NCBI GenBank assembly: GCA_022453515.1 | Contig: JAJNNY010000050.1 | Span: 218,090-282,089 of the forward strand | From: Astrocystis sublimbata | Taxonomy: Eukaryota; Ascomycota; Sordariomycetes; Xylariales; Xylariaceae | Reading direction: 5' to 3' | DNA: 64,000 nt | Made by a program: the position numbers and the translations under genes | Shown here: positions 11,044 to 23,500 of the stretch, piece after piece | How the letters are laid out: every line of letters starts with the position of its first letter | Position numbering within the stretch: position 1 is the first letter of the stretch | Notes under the pieces: model-generated | Seen by the model: the letters and a program-made list of their open reading frames with translations, nothing else | Told to the model about the DNA's origin: nothing | Database searches by the model: none

Positions 11044-12776
11044 ATGGAAGAAACATACGAAGCAAATGTTTCTGCAGCGCCAGCACCCGCTCCTGAGGAT
11101 CGCGGGTGGCGCTTTTGGGTGAGCATCCCAAACTCACGATATCTCATACCGGTGCTAATATTAAACTGTGATCACAGGCCATCATGACCTCCATGGCCCT
11201 ATCGAGCGTCCTCGCCGGGCTCGATGCCACGGCGGTCTCAACAGCCCTGCCATCAATCATCCACGATTTCGGCTCAAGCCAAGGCTACGTCTGGATCGCA
11301 AACTCATACCTGCTCACGACGACGGCCTTCACCCCCATCGTCGGCCAGACGGCCGACATCTTCGGGCGCCGTGCGATCACGCTTCTCTCCATCATCACGT
11401 TCACCATCGGCTCCGCCATCGCAGGCCCCGCGCCAAACCTCGGGGCCCTCATCGCCGGGCGTGCGATCCAGGGTATCGGCTGTGCCGGGCTCAACACCAT
11501 GGTGGAGATGGTGGTCCGCGACATGGTGGCCCTCAGAGAGCGTGGCAAGTTCATGGGTTTTATATTCTCCATCTACGCCGTGTCCACCATCATCGGCCCG
11601 CTGGTGGGCGGCGCTTTCGCTACCTTTGTTACTTGGCGATGGGTTTTCTACATCAACCTGCCCCTGTCTGGCCTCACCTTCATCATGGTCGTCCTTTCGC
11701 TGAAAGCCTTGCCGCAGGGTTCAAATTTGATGTCCAAGAGCGCGGTGAAGCGGATCGACTTTGCAGGAAATGCGCTTCTGGTCGCCTCCATCACTTCGAT
11801 TCTCATCGCTCTGACATGGGGCGGACAGGAGTTCCCGTGGTCGTCGTTCCGGACTCTCGTACCTCTTGTCCTTGGTCTCGCAGGCCTTCCACTGTTCCTG
11901 CTGTACGAAGGCAAGGTCCCGGCCGAGCCGACTACGCCGCTTCGGCTGTTCGCCAATCGGACGTCGCTGGCCGGGTTCTGGTGTGCGTTTATTCATAACA
12001 TGTTGATATTCTGGGTCCTCTTCGCCCTGCCCATCTATTTCCAAGCCACTTTTCGAAGTTCTGCGTTCCAGTCTGGTATCTCCATCCTCCCTACGGCTGC
12101 TGTGTTCGTCCCCGTTACGATCGTCAGCGGCGTGGTCATGTCCAAGATTGGGCGCTATCGCCCTCTATTGATGGTCGGCTTTGCTTTCATCCCCATCTCC
12201 ATCGGGCTCATGACGCGGTTGGACGAGCAGTCGACTACGGGATACTGGGTCGGTGCTCAGCTGATTGGCGCTGTCGGCTATGGCATCATCACACCGGTGA
12301 CACTACCGACCATCTTAACCCCTCTTGGAGAGTCGGACGTGGCGGTAGGAACGGCTACTTGGGCTTTCATGCGCGGGTTCGGTACCGTCTGGGGAGCCGC
12401 TGTACCCCTCGCCATCTTCAACTCCAGAGCGCAACAGCTGGCCGCAGAGCGCCTGCCCGACAACGAGGCGGTGTACTCGGCTCTTTCCAAAGGCGGCGCA
12501 TACACCTTGGCTGCCGGAGGCTCGCTTTATTCTGCACTGCGGCTTGATGAAGACCCCGAACTCACGCGTGTGGTCAGAAGCATCTACGTCGATAGCTTGC
12601 AGCTGTCGTGGCAGGTGGCGTTAGGGTTTTCTCTGCTAGGATTCCTCCTCAGCTTTGCGGTCAAGGAGATACATATGCGCAGCGAGCTCGAGACGGAGTA
12701 CGGCCTGACCGAGATGCCCGTGGACAAGGTTGACGAGCCAGTAGGTACCCAGAAGATGAGTGACCGCCCAGCTTGA
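11044..12776 (+). CDS. MFS transporter, DHA2-type (14-TM drug:H+ antiporter family)
   Basis: Plasma-membrane major facilitator of 557 residues. A short first exon, 11044-11118 (METYE-like acidic, Ala/Pro-rich cytosolic tail ending DRGWRFW), is joined across a 59-nt GTGAGC..CACAG intron to 11178-12776. Family marks: LAGLDATAVSTALPSI in TM1, the motif A-like loop QTADIFGRRAITLLSI, RAIQGIGCAGLNTM in TM4, the motif C-like GPLVGGAFATFVTWRWVFYI in TM5, then a long series of hydrophobic helices to about residue 505. The last 40 residues are a charged cytosolic tail. This pattern is typical of fungal multidrug, toxin or siderophore exporters; the substrate cannot be read from sequence. The initiator at 11044 is preferred over the internal ATG at 11184 because the spliced exon supplies the usual pre-TM1 Arg/Trp segment. 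No biosynthetic cluster is adjacent. Confidence 0.88.
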
Positions 12777-13192
12777 TTGTTTGAGTATCGGACTGAGCAG
12801 TTAGATAGTAAGCTATTATCAAGTGAACATACTACCGATAATATAGTTGTCAATCTACAATATACCCGAGTGCTCGAACATGCACCAGCAGCATTCTTAT
12901 TCATCACTCACCTAATTACTTACCTGAGGTAGGTATTCAACACTATGCTCGCTTGCTTGAGTGAGTGAGCATTGAACTTATATCCTATATAGCATGTATG
13001 TATACATGTACATGTCGTGATCTCATTCTGTCAGTGATACCTAGGTGCCTTACACGCGACGAGACAGAATTCCCAAATCGTTGATTGTATATACTCATTT
13101 ATTCAAATAGTATGTACCTACGTATCTACAAGATGCAATGTATATACCCAAAGGCCAAGATTAATAGCCTTACTCAATCAATCAAATCGCCA
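12777..13192. other. Convergent intergenic spacer
   Basis: 416 bp between the MFS (+) and AlkB-fusion (-) stop codons. It is AT-rich and contains TACCTGAGGTAGGTA and CCTAGGTGCC-type motifs that recur in other spacers of this window. Both 3' UTRs are expected here. Confidence 0.5.
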
Positions 13193-16100
13193 TCACGACC
13201 CAAGCAAACGCTTAATCGCCTCCAATACATTCATGCGCTCATCATAGGCCCTTAGACCCACAATATTCCCTTCTTTCGTACCCTCTGTTCCTGTTCCAGA
13301 TAAGAGTGCTTGCGCCAATAGGGGTGAAGATGAATCAAGAACGTCCCTCAGCACAGGCCAGAACGCAAAGTCCGCAGCCGAGGGACTCGGACCAGCAATG
13401 AAGGTGTTTTCGCCGGCGTATTGCTCCCAAGGCGCCAGTAAGGCCAGGATATCATCAATGTCAGAAGAGGAGGCGGGTGTCGATAGGGACCGCCACTTAT
13501 CCAACAGTTCCAGTCCCTCGCGCCATCTCCCGCAGACGCGCTCCTTGTTCTCGTCCTCATTATCGGCGGGGCCGCCGCCGTACGTCCGCTGGAGATACAG
13601 CATGATCTCCGCCTGTCCATCGACGCTCGTCTTAGGAGCGTCGTTGTCGACGAAGCGGATCGGTATATCGAGTGTTTTCTTCCCACCTTCCCCATCACCT
13701 CCCCCCATGTCTCCTTTCCCAGCAGCCCCTGCACCTCCACCTTCACCACCCAACATCCCCCTCGCATACGAAACCCCCAGCTGCGCAGCGAGGGCCCTGA
13801 TCCTCAAATCCACAACTTTATCCCCACTCATGAACAGCCTCTTCGCATCCCCAATATGCAGGACATCAAAGCCCTCTCCATAATGCCTATCCCAATCGAA
13901 CTCTGTATCCTGATTCTCCCTTCCAAAAGCCCTGACCATTTTCACCGCCTCCTCCGTCTGTCCATTAACGACTCCCCTCGCAGCGTCACGCGTCTTAGAC
14001 GTCGCGCCCTGCCCCCAGATGAGAGATTCATCAGCAGATAGATACGTAGCGATGCGTCGGAAGGTCAGAGATATACGCTCGCCCGAGTGCGAGAGCTCAG
14101 CTGCGGATTTCTCGCGCGCGAGGCGCTTGTCGGCGCGCACGCCGTGCAGCCAGCGCGCGTTGGTGGAGAGGCCCATTTGGAAGAGGGAGTTATGCGGGAG
14201 GGGGGCGCGCTGGGTGGTGCGTTTTAGGGCGTCTTTGTCTTCCGTCTCCACGCCACCAACCCCTCCCCCTTTCCCTCCACCTCCACCTTCACATTCCCCT
14301 TCAAAAGCCTTCTTCGGCTTCCTCTTCGTCCTCAACGTCATCGTCCTCTCCGCCCCCAAACTAACATTCGCAATATAGCTCCCGCGCGCAATATCCAGCG
14401 TCTTATCGCTGTGTTCCGAGATATAGTCCTCGCCGGTGCGGTACAGCTGGATCAGCACGTGATTCAGCTCGTGGCCCAGATGCGCCTCTACTACGCGACG
14501 CACCTCGTCTACGGCGGGCGTGAAGGCGTGTAAAGGCGGCGACGCATCTGCTGGGTGTCGGTACACGGGCTTGCTGCCGTCCGGGGCGACGAGACCCTGC
14601 ACGGCGACGAGGCGGGGGACCTCCCCGCCTTGGTGCGACATGCGCGCCCAGGCGACTTCGGATTGGAGACGGGAGAAGATGCTGGTTGAGAGAGAGGGAG
14701 GGAGAACGTCGTAGAGGACGCGCGTGTCGCCCTCGCAGAGGGGTTCACTTGCTTTTGGGTGAGGTGACATGTTGGGGGTGGTGTTGCTATTGTTATTGCT
14801 ATCGCCGATATTATTCAAATTCGATTTGGAGATGTTGTCTGAGGACCCGAGATCTGATCGTGTCTCGGAATGTCTTGTGTTTTTTAGTGATGAAGGTAAC
14901 GATGCATCGTCGCTTTTGTCGCCGTTCTCATGGGTATGTTTTGTATTAATAGACGCCGGCGATAGTCCCGTTGAAGAAGATTGCGGAGGTGGTGACTCAG
15001 ACTCGGACTCAGACTCAGACAACAACGGATTCAACGAGCCGGGACTACTGCTGCTCGCGTCACTTGTTGTTGTAGTCGGGCTTTCCACGCCCTTCGACGC
15101 CCTTCGCGCTTTGTTGGCCGGAGCTTCAGCTTCGACATTGGCATTGTTGCTATCCTCGCCTGGGATCGTCTTGGCGTTGGGTTTAGGGCGCAGAGCTAGC
15201 CCTAGCTCCTGTCCCGCTGCTGCTGACGGATGTGGGGTGGTGTTGCTTTCTTTTTGCTTTTGCCGGGGTCTGGGTCTAGGGCTAGACGGCGACGGTGATG
15301 ACCTCTGATCCGCGGCGTCTACCGTCGGCTCGCCAGATCTCCTCCCTGAGTCATGACGGCCGCCATCGGGGTTTCCTGTTTCCTCTTCATCTTCATCATC
15401 ATCTTCTTCTTCTTCTTCTTTTTCTTTAGCAGTAGAAGAAGGTCGCCGCGAAGAAGCAGCTGAGACCGGGTTATTAATTGGTAAAGACCGACAGACTAAT
15501 GATGGTGATGATAATGACGATGATGATGGTGATGATGATGATGCTATGTTATTTTGATTTCTCTGTGTGCTCGTGGTCTGTGGGTGGCCAGACCCTGCCA
15601 AGGACTGTAACGCTCGGCGTGACCGTGGCTGTGACCGTGACCGTGACTGTGGCTGCTGCTGCTGCTGCTGCGGTGATGCGACGGGGGTGGTCTCGGGTGC
15701 ATACTCGTCGGCGACTGCAGGTTCACCGCTTAGCGATAATCTCTCAAGTGACGGTTGGAGTATTTCCGAGACAGAGGACGACACATCAGCCACAGCAGCA
15801 GCAGCATTGTCGTCCCTGACTCTTCGCACACGTACGGTTGGCGACTTTCCCCCGCCCGCCGCCGCCGCAACACCTCGATCTCTCTCCTGTCGCTGATGAT
15901 GGGAATGAGAATGAGACACCTGCGGCTTCTTGGGCGGGCTCGGCCTCATCATGCTCAGCACCTTACTCGCCGAGAGCGTTTCGCATCCCGTCGTGCTCGT
16001 GATCTGCCGCAGCGCCATGCGATGGCGCGACATGCTCTGCGCCCCGCAGCAGTCGTCGACGATGGTGATGGTGTATCCGTACATGGCAGCATCGATCGCC

Positions 16101-16675
16101 GTGGCCATGACCCCGACATTCGTAGACGAGCCGCAGATGAACAGCTCCGTGACCAGCCTCATCCGGAGTAGTCGTAGGAGCTCATCGACTTTGAATGCCG
16201 AGTAGAACGTCTTGGTCAATACGTGGTCCCTGGGCCCGAGAGACTGTTTGATCGTGGGGTGCATCTCCATGCCCGGCGTGCGGTCCCTAACGCACTGCGG
16301 CCCGTTCCCAGGGCCCAGCGTCAGAAATGCTTCCGGCGAGTACGGGGCTGTCTCCGTCTCGGTGGGCGATGCACGCGGACGACGTCCTCGAGGAGGTGCA
16401 GGCGCTGACCCAGGCGGCGGTTTGGTGACATCTGAAATTAGGATCTGCTCCTCGTCCACTGGCCTGGAGCTTTCGAACCGGCTCTGGACCCATATGATCT
16501 CGCCCCCGTTCCTGCGGAAATCGCCTGCGAAATCGCTGATGCTCTGGGCGAGGTCGATGGGCATCTTCACCGGTAAGGCGCCGTCTTCGGCCAGGAAGTC
16601 ATTCTGGGCGTCCACCACAAGCAAGGCTTTCCGCGTGGCCAGGGATGGCAACAGCGAGACGTCTATTGGAAACAT
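13193..16675 (-). CDS. Three-domain protein: isochorismatase-like, AlkB 2OG-Fe(II) dioxygenase, GST C-terminal-like
   Basis: Uninterrupted frame of 1160 residues. (1) Residues about 15-245 are an isochorismatase-like hydrolase fold: LLVVDAQNDF with Asp22, VLTKTFYSAF with Lys155, and ICGSSTNVGVMATAIDA. In the last motif the position normally held by the nucleophilic Cys is Gly188, so hydrolase activity is doubtful. (2) Residues about 250-640 are a low-complexity linker rich in Ser, Glu and Gln. (3) Residues about 645-880 are an AlkB-type dioxygenase: YISEHSDKTL supplies the HxD iron ligands (near 753), LPHNSLFQMG and the following segment are also typical, and GERISLTFRRI (near 865) carries the 2-oxoglutarate-binding Arg residues. 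(4) The C-terminal part, about 1030-1155, looks like a GST alpha-helical domain (FIAGPSPSAADFAFWPVL). AlkB enzymes demethylate alkylated DNA or RNA. The role of the flanking domains is unknown. Confidence 0.82.
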   Translation of the reverse strand: MFPIDVSLLPSLATRKALLVVDAQNDFLAEDGALPVKMPIDLAQSISDFAGDFRRNGGEIIWVQSRFESSRPVDEEQILISDVTKPPPGSAPAPPRGRRPRASPTETETAPYSPEAFLTLGPGNGPQCVRDRTPGMEMHPTIKQSLGPRDHVLTKTFYSAFKVDELLRLLRMRLVTELFICGSSTNVGVMATAIDAAMYGYTITIVDDCCGAQSMSRHRMALRQITSTTGCETLSASKVLSMMRPSPPKKPQVSHSHSHHQRQERDRGVAAAAGGGKSPTVRVRRVRDDNAAAAVADVSSSVSEILQPSLERLSLSGEPAVADEYAPETTPVASPQQQQQQPQSRSRSQPRSRRALQSLAGSGHPQTTSTQRNQNNIASSSSPSSSSLSSPSLVCRSLPINNPVSAASSRRPSSTAKEKEEEEEDDDEDEEETGNPDGGRHDSGRRSGEPTVDAADQRSSPSPSSPRPRPRQKQKESNTTPHPSAAAGQELGLALRPKPNAKTIPGEDSNNANVEAEAPANKARRASKGVESPTTTTSDASSSSPGSLNPLLSESESESESPPPQSSSTGLSPASINTKHTHENGDKSDDASLPSSLKNTRHSETRSDLGSSDNISKSNLNNIGDSNNNSNTTPNMSPHPKASEPLCEGDTRVLYDVLPPSLSTSIFSRLQSEVAWARMSHQGGEVPRLVAVQGLVAPDGSKPVYRHPADASPPLHAFTPAVDEVRRVVEAHLGHELNHVLIQLYRTGEDYISEHSDKTLDIARGSYIANVSLGAERTMTLRTKRKPKKAFEGECEGGGGGKGGGVGGVETEDKDALKRTTQRAPLPHNSLFQMGLSTNARWLHGVRADKRLAREKSAAELSHSGERISLTFRRIATYLSADESLIWGQGATSKTRDAARGVVNGQTEEAVKMVRAFGRENQDTEFDWDRHYGEGFDVLHIGDAKRLFMSGDKVVDLRIRALAAQLGVSYARGMLGGEGGGAGAAGKGDMGGGDGEGGKKTLDIPIRFVDNDAPKTSVDGQAEIMLYLQRTYGGGPADNEDENKERVCGRWREGLELLDKWRSLSTPASSSDIDDILALLAPWEQYAGENTFIAGPSPSAADFAFWPVLRDVLDSSSPLLAQALLSGTGTEGTKEGNIVGLRAYDERMNVLEAIKRLLGS

Positions 16676-17084
16676 GGCTTTTTAATTTTATGAGATAGTC
16701 CTGTATTCCTATTTGGTGATGAGGAAACAATCTGACCTCGTTTGAAATGGTCAAATTAGGAGTGAGCTAGAAGCCAATGCTAGGTGCTGTAAAATATAGT
16801 CACATTAAGAGAGCATAGAACTGAACCATCTCTCAGGTTTCGGTGCTCGCAGTCCTGACCGAGAAACACCGGTGATTTCGTTGATCATGAACCGGGTATG
16901 AAGGCCCAACGTGCATTAAAGCAATGACAAGAACGCTTGCAGTGAAATAAATAGCTGGAATAAGCCGAGGGCGCGTGGGGTCACTGCAGGACTAGCGGTT
17001 CAAATCCAGTCGAAACAGTCGTAATCGTAATCAGTCTAGCAGCTGCTGCATTGAAGCCGGTGTGCGAGTTTTGTGTGTATGTAT

Positions 17085-17140
17085 ATGTGTGTGGATGTGT
17101 GTGTGGATGTGTGTGTGGATGTGTGTGTGGATGTGTGTGA
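17085..17140. repeat. 12-bp minisatellite (GTGTGTGTGGAT)n
   Basis: Four to five copies of a GTGTGTGT-GGAT unit. On the minus strand they would read as His-Thr-His-Pro repeats, but there is no gene context. Confidence 0.8.
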
Positions 17141-17488
17141 AGGTGCATCGGCCAACGATCGCGATAGCGATGTGATATGGGAAAACACCGATAATAAATA
17201 TAAATAAATAAATAGGCGGTGGGCAGGTCAAGGTAATTACGTGACACAAGAAAATGAACGGCGGCCCAGGTCGGGGTCTTTCGCGCGACACGGGTCTCGG
17301 CCGAGTTGGTTGATTGATAATGGGTCGCCGCGCGCTGCTTGGTCAGACAAGCGAGTAACCCGGTGTCAGTCAGTCAGTCAGTCTAGGTCTAGGTCCGTGA
17401 AGGTTACCTGTGACCAGACCTGGTGTGCTGCAGCAAGCTCTACAACAAACAGCGCGATGCCGTGTGTGTATGCGTGTATATGCGTGTA

Positions 17489-17511
17489 TGTGTGTGTGTG
17501 TGTGTGTGTGC
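17489..17511. repeat. TG dinucleotide microsatellite
   Basis: About eleven uninterrupted TG units, preceded by interrupted TGCG/TGTA units from about 17462. Confidence 0.85.
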
Positions 17512-20500
17512 TCTCATGGGGAACCGTTGGGCACGATTAGTCGATTACACAGGATCGAGAATGCGTCGCCGCCAGGTGTGGTTTAATTCGCGAGACCAGG
17601 GGTTGTTGGGGGACGAGCGGGGGGTTGTGGCATGTGTGGATGGGAACAAGTACTTGTCGAGATGTAGTCATGTACATACACTACTGTACACCATTCCACC
17701 ATGCGTATCTGTGATCGAGCAATCAATCATGCATGGCCTGCCCTCTGGATGGACGACGTAGCACCGGCAAGTGGGCGATTCGATATGTACGCACGGCATC
17801 GGCTAGGTATACCACCTCACGCAGTGTAAGTCTTGAGTGTAAGTAAGCCATGCACGCTGCTGCCTGTCTTCCAATCACTCGTGTATCATGCAGCAACAGG
17901 TGCCGGAGAGATCAGCGCGTCTGTTTCGAGAATGGCCAGATGGATCGTGGATCGCCAGAGGGATGATGACAGGCGGCACTGGGCCAACATCACGGGCTTC
18001 TTGGCTCGGTGGTTTGGCCTTGTCGTCGTCAAAGAGTACTTGCAACTTACCTGCGCACTTCACACGGACGGATATCCCACCCATAGCAATAGTATAGCAA
18101 TAGAGTGTGGTATTAAATAACCACTATATGTCTCACACCTGTTAATATGGACTTGTGTACATGGCAAGATACCACCTTATAGGTTATAAATAGACCCCCC
18201 ATTAGACAGACCCTGGCCTGCTAGACGAGCCCACAAGCGGAGCGAGTAAGTGCGGTAAAGGTAGCAAAAAACGTGGGAATCGGAGCCGTACGTAGTGTTA
18301 CCCGAATTGTCCCCTGTCAGCTCAGCCTGGGCAAGTCTGGGCAGTGAGCCCATTACCCTCTTCTGGACCCTCCTCTCGTTGCGCCATGTCGTCGAGAATA
18401 CTACTTTACACGAAGGGAAAATGACGAGAGGCGCATCGCGAGAGAAGGCGAAGACGGTAAACTCAAGGCGGTCAGATGCCTACAGGGTTCACTATCTGCC
18501 GTTCGCACAGGCGCAGATCCACCTTGTGTCAACTCAAGCACAAAACATACGATACCGATACATCATAGCTCCAGCTCAACAAAAAGGATTTGATGTGTGG
18601 GCGTAAGACGACGAGGGGCGACTTCGTTTGCGGCGTTATGGGGTTCGTATGTCTCGTTCCGCTAAATCCGCCATTGGAGTCCAACTACCGTGTGTCAAGC
18701 TTAACCTTGTCCCCTTGTCTCGGGCCACACGAGGCACATGTCAAGCTGGCTGTCAAATCCACGATATGCTCACTATCCCTGTCACCACACTCGCTAGAGT
18801 CGCTACATGCGTACGGAAACGAGTGCATGTATGTCAGGAATGTCATCACAGGTACTTCCGTGCCTTGGAGTGCCGTGAGAAACATCCGCAACCGTCACCG
18901 CCTCTCCGTTTCCGCCCTCAACATCCCATGATACAGGCTGGATGAATCCGGAGGACAAGCGGAGACGTGGCGCATGGTGAGCCGACGACGAACCCCGAGC
19001 AGCAAACCCCGAGAACATCCTACCTGCGACAAAGTCGCAGCATGTAGGCACATAATATTCACATACACATACCTGCCTAGTACCTATGGTCAGAGGTTAC
19101 ATACCTAGACCCAGTCCGCATGGCTTCAGAGCTCGACCGTTAGCTGTCAGCCAGTTTCGGTAGCCTGATCCGCGCCGACCTTTCCCAAGGTGGCAATATA
19201 GTACACTTATAGTGGTAGGGCCGTCGTCAGTGACACACCAAAGGCCAGTATCGGTACCTACATGGCTAAGTACTGCACTGCGCCGTTCAATGCTACATCA
19301 TGTCTGTCACATCAAACGGACGGATTTAAAGGTTTGTTGCGTAACGCGCAGATATCTGCCTTGCGCATCTATAATCGCTCCGAGCAGTCCGAAAAACACG
19401 TATCGCATTTGGAGCCAATATCAGAATTGCGCCGACTCTCGGAACACTTACCGGAATCAGTGAGAAAGGCGGGTTCGGTTGATGACGCCAAGGGCAGAAC
19501 CAAGTCCTTCATAGTATACGAATGACGGGAACCATCATGTGCAGTCAATGCTGACACGGAGAATGGAGAATCGAGGTCTAGATGCTACGAATGGTGGCTC
19601 GCTCGGTGAGTACTGACCGAGTTCCTCGTTTTGGCCTGTCAGCCTCTGGGTATGTCTAGGAGGTGAGCAGTACCTAGTGGCGGTTAAGGAACCCGCCAAT
19701 ATCTGTGAATGCCGACGGCAAAGCGCCTAATCTTCAGGGCGGCCAACCTAACCCAGTTAGTTTGAGGCCGCCCATACCCCAGATTATCATCTGGTATAGC
19801 TCTCGTGGCACTCTATAGTATGATGTCAGAGCGACTCGGGGTTGTGAAGTCTCAATTATTTACTACCTATTCTCAACAATTCATAAGCAAACAAGCGAGT
19901 AAAGTTCAATGGGCTCTGTAAGTCAATACTACGTAGTTTACCAATGCGTCGCTGGTCGCCTCCCCAGAGTCGGTTGTTGTTTACAGGTCGTTTGTATCGT
20001 TCTGCGCAGATTGCCTGCCCCCTTGTCATCAGGAGTGTTTCCTAGTCCAGGTCGTTCTCCAAGTGATTTCTCCAACAACGAATATGTCCCGGGGTAACAA
20101 TATGTGAAACAGGAGAATCCGGGGAAGATGCTTATCTTGCGACATCTCTTTCGCTCCTTGTGCAACGACTTGGTCCCCGACATCGCGCTGCGCCTCACAT
20201 CCCCGGCACAATCCAGACCTTGTAGACCATGACCTCGCCGTTTCAGATTTGTTGATGCAGTCTGTCTGTTGAGCTATATCCTGACAACATAGGACTTGAC
20301 TTCACAGAGTGGTGGTCAGAACGTCTGAGCAAAAGGCGTAAAGATAGACTGCAAGCTTACACGCGTGCACCTTATCCTGCGAGCGGAACCAGGTGCATCC
20401 ATGTTCGCATCTCCACAGCGGCGGACGTTCCCGCCCACGTCGGCTCGACATTCTCGTCATATCCTTAATGAGCTCGCGAAGGCCGTCAGCCTATGAGATG

Positions 20501-23500
20501 TAAGAAGCGACAGAGCATTGAATTTGCACTCTTGAGGTGGGTTACAATCAAAGATCCTTCTACCGGTGATTATACGTTACACGTTCATCTCCCAGCTTAC
20601 AGACAGACCTTGCACCTCCAGCTCACTGTAAAGCCAGGTTGAGATAAGAAATACCCAGTTATTGTGTTATTGTGCGCAACAACCTACTCCAACTGTTTGT
20701 TTTGTATTTGTAAGTAGGTAAGGGAGGAGACGAAGGGAGTACAGACGGTCATCTGACGGACAGCCGTCGCTGGTCATCTCACGGGTCTCCATACGGCCCT
20801 GTGGTGTTGTATGCAGGTTCATCGGCGTTGCGATTTGGACACGTCATCTCGAATTGAATTTCGCCTGGTTCTCTCGCGATCCTCCATCGCGAATCAACCC
20901 AACATTGGCTCGACATATCATGCGTATGCGTGTGCGTGTGCGTACGAATATGTACCACTACTAACGACCGCCGGCAGAAGCGGGAGATGTTGCTGCAGCC
21001 AAAGCCTAACCCTTTTCCGGAGCGCACCGCATAAATTCTCCGGGTGGCGATGATCGCGGTTGCGATGAACACGCATGACCACTATATATGCCGTACGTTA
21101 TCACAGCTTCTGCGGCGACACTAGATTTCTCGGCAACTTCGGGTAGCTTAACCGTTCTCTCCTGGAAACGCAAGCGTGGGGAGCCGCCTCTACTATACGC
21201 CCGTCGCATGGTTCCGCAGGACCCTCTTCCGTTTCTGTTATACTTAGAATCATTACATATCTACCTACATTAAGTACTTATCTTGCTGCTAACGGGCGGG
21301 AGATGATGCTACCATACATATACACATACATACATACCTTGCTCGCTTGACGGGACCTACATACATACCCTCATTGGCCGCCCTGCGACGTCCGCTGCTC
21401 GAGTACTACGGCAGTGTCGCATCAGGGTGCTGCTGCTCCTGCGATGCTCGCTCGCGCTCTCTTCCTCGCCCGTCACAGCATGGTGTGACCCGAGATGCCA
21501 AAGACCATCGCAGATCGCGTATTGATTGCCTGTTTGGAATATCCGCTGTCCTACCGGCGCGCGGCATCTGCGAGGCTCTCTTGCACGCCCTCCCACGACA
21601 TATCCCGGTTTCTTCACTTCGCTTCGCTTCGTTTCGCTTGTCCATTTCGTGATGGAGACCCGATCATGAGCGCACGATGGTGCTATCCGCTGCTGCTGCA
21701 AGCGAAGCAGACACCGGAGAGATAACCGCAAGATGACCGTCTTATCTTCTCATGGTGTCTATCGTTTTGCGCTGCGGCCGCACTTGTAACTGCGATTGCG
21801 ACAGCGACGCAGCGCGCCGGCTCTTACACCTAGCTCATGGGAGAAGGAGATGGATGATAGATCGTAGAATCTAGGCCGATCCGTGCTCTGTCTATTGTTG
21901 TGCGTTGTGGCTTGCCTGCCTAAGGTTGCGACGATGGTCTCGACCCCAAGGCCCAACTTTTCTCATTGCCCCGATTCAGCAAGTTGATCCGATCTGGCTG
22001 GCTGGCTCTGGAGAAAAGCGCGCAGCCGAAGGAGAGAACCAAAATGAACGGACTCAAAGTCTCAAGCTATTGATGCGATTGATGTCATCTGGCCCTCATT
22101 TTGCCGTATAAATATTCGATATGCCGGGGCTCAAACGACGAACAATACATTTTCATAGCTCTCCATTTCAGATGGTTGGTTATCTATGCGTAACTACTTC
22201 TTACTTCCTACTATACCTGCGACATGGATTTACATTGATTGAGAGATTGAGAGATTGATTGATACTGATCCGAAGGGAATGTAATGATTTCGCCAAACAC
22301 ACAGCACAACTCCCCAGTCACCAGTCAGTTCCTCGTCACCTCGCTTACCACGTCCAGTTCACACACACACCGCCGGCGTGCTGCAGCCGATCCGGTCACT
22401 TATCGTCAATATGGCTGTCTGTCTACCTATTCATTCGCCATCATTTGGTATGTCCACGTCGGTTAGAAATGCAATATCACAGGTCGGTATTCAGTTCATG
22501 CACGTGTGCATGCGTTGCGTTGCAAGCTTGTGGCCTGGTCTCTAGTCGGTCATGCTTCAGAAATGATACATACAACAGCACACCGTCCACAGGACAACAA
22601 TTTTTGCAAAATGCGCACACACACTCACACACGAATTCGTCGTACCGGCCAATCACACGATGCCAAGTCTGAGTGGCATCGGCTACGCCCGTGGCGTTTC
22701 TGGGCAGGCAAGCAGGCATCAAGGCCGTTGATACCTACATGTCTACAACACACAGGTGTGCGTAATTGGAGAGTAGAATATAATCCCACCGCGAATGTCG
22801 CGTAAAGCCGGCCGGCTTGTCCATGGCCATACTTACGTATGCATACTTACTTATTTATCGTGGGGGTCCAAAGACATATAGCCCCTCCTTATGGTTTTTG
22901 TATTACCTAGAATGTGTGCGCATATCAAATCCTGCCAGCGCCCCGCTCTCCATCAAGCAAGCAAAGCAAAGCAAGATAGGCGAGAAGGACGCGCAGCATA
23001 CCTAAATAGATCGAATCTTTGCGAACCGAATTTCGCGATTTCATGGCTGACTGTGGTCTTCTAGTATTTACTTTACTTTACCCCATAGATAAATGCGGCT
23101 CTTATGTTACCTCTATATACAGTTATATAGGTAGTTAGTATAACTTGCACTCCCCCCTCCCCCACGAGATTGTCACCGTGAAGTGCTGGCGCTCGTACTG
23201 AGCACCCGTATCTCCCCGTCGCGAAGACAAACCGGCCCCGACTCCATTTAGACATGCTGGGAAGATCTGATAACGTGTGCACACAATAACAACAAAGACA
23301 AGAAAATAGCCGCGATGGCCGCCAGCCAGTAGCAAACATCTGACATATGATCTTCCAACGTCGAACCTTTCAAGGCCAAACCCTGCCCGGCAATGCAGGC
23401 TGACTGACTAGCAGCAAGGTATGTAGGTAGGTAAGCAGCGCCGGCCCAGCCCCCGACTTGGCGCGCAGCCGGGGCAAAGGCATGCGAAACTGACAGACGG

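Noticed and set aside
14769..16685. Plus-strand open frames opposite the AlkB fusion
   Set aside because: Low-complexity reverse reading of Ser/Glu/Gln-rich codons; no independent motif.
16985..17045. tRNA-like GGTTCAAATCC at about 16997
   Set aside because: The T stem has only two pairs and no acceptor or D arm could be found.
17085..17140. Interstitial telomere repeat
   Set aside because: The unit is GTGTGTGTGGAT, not TTAGGG; an ordinary minisatellite. No TTAGGG array was seen at the palindrome axis or window ends either.
22259..22805. Frames of 137 and 99 codons in the gene-free stretch
   Set aside because: Composition dominated by CA/CAC repeats (His, Thr, Ser); no domain; overlapping frames of similar length argue for chance.
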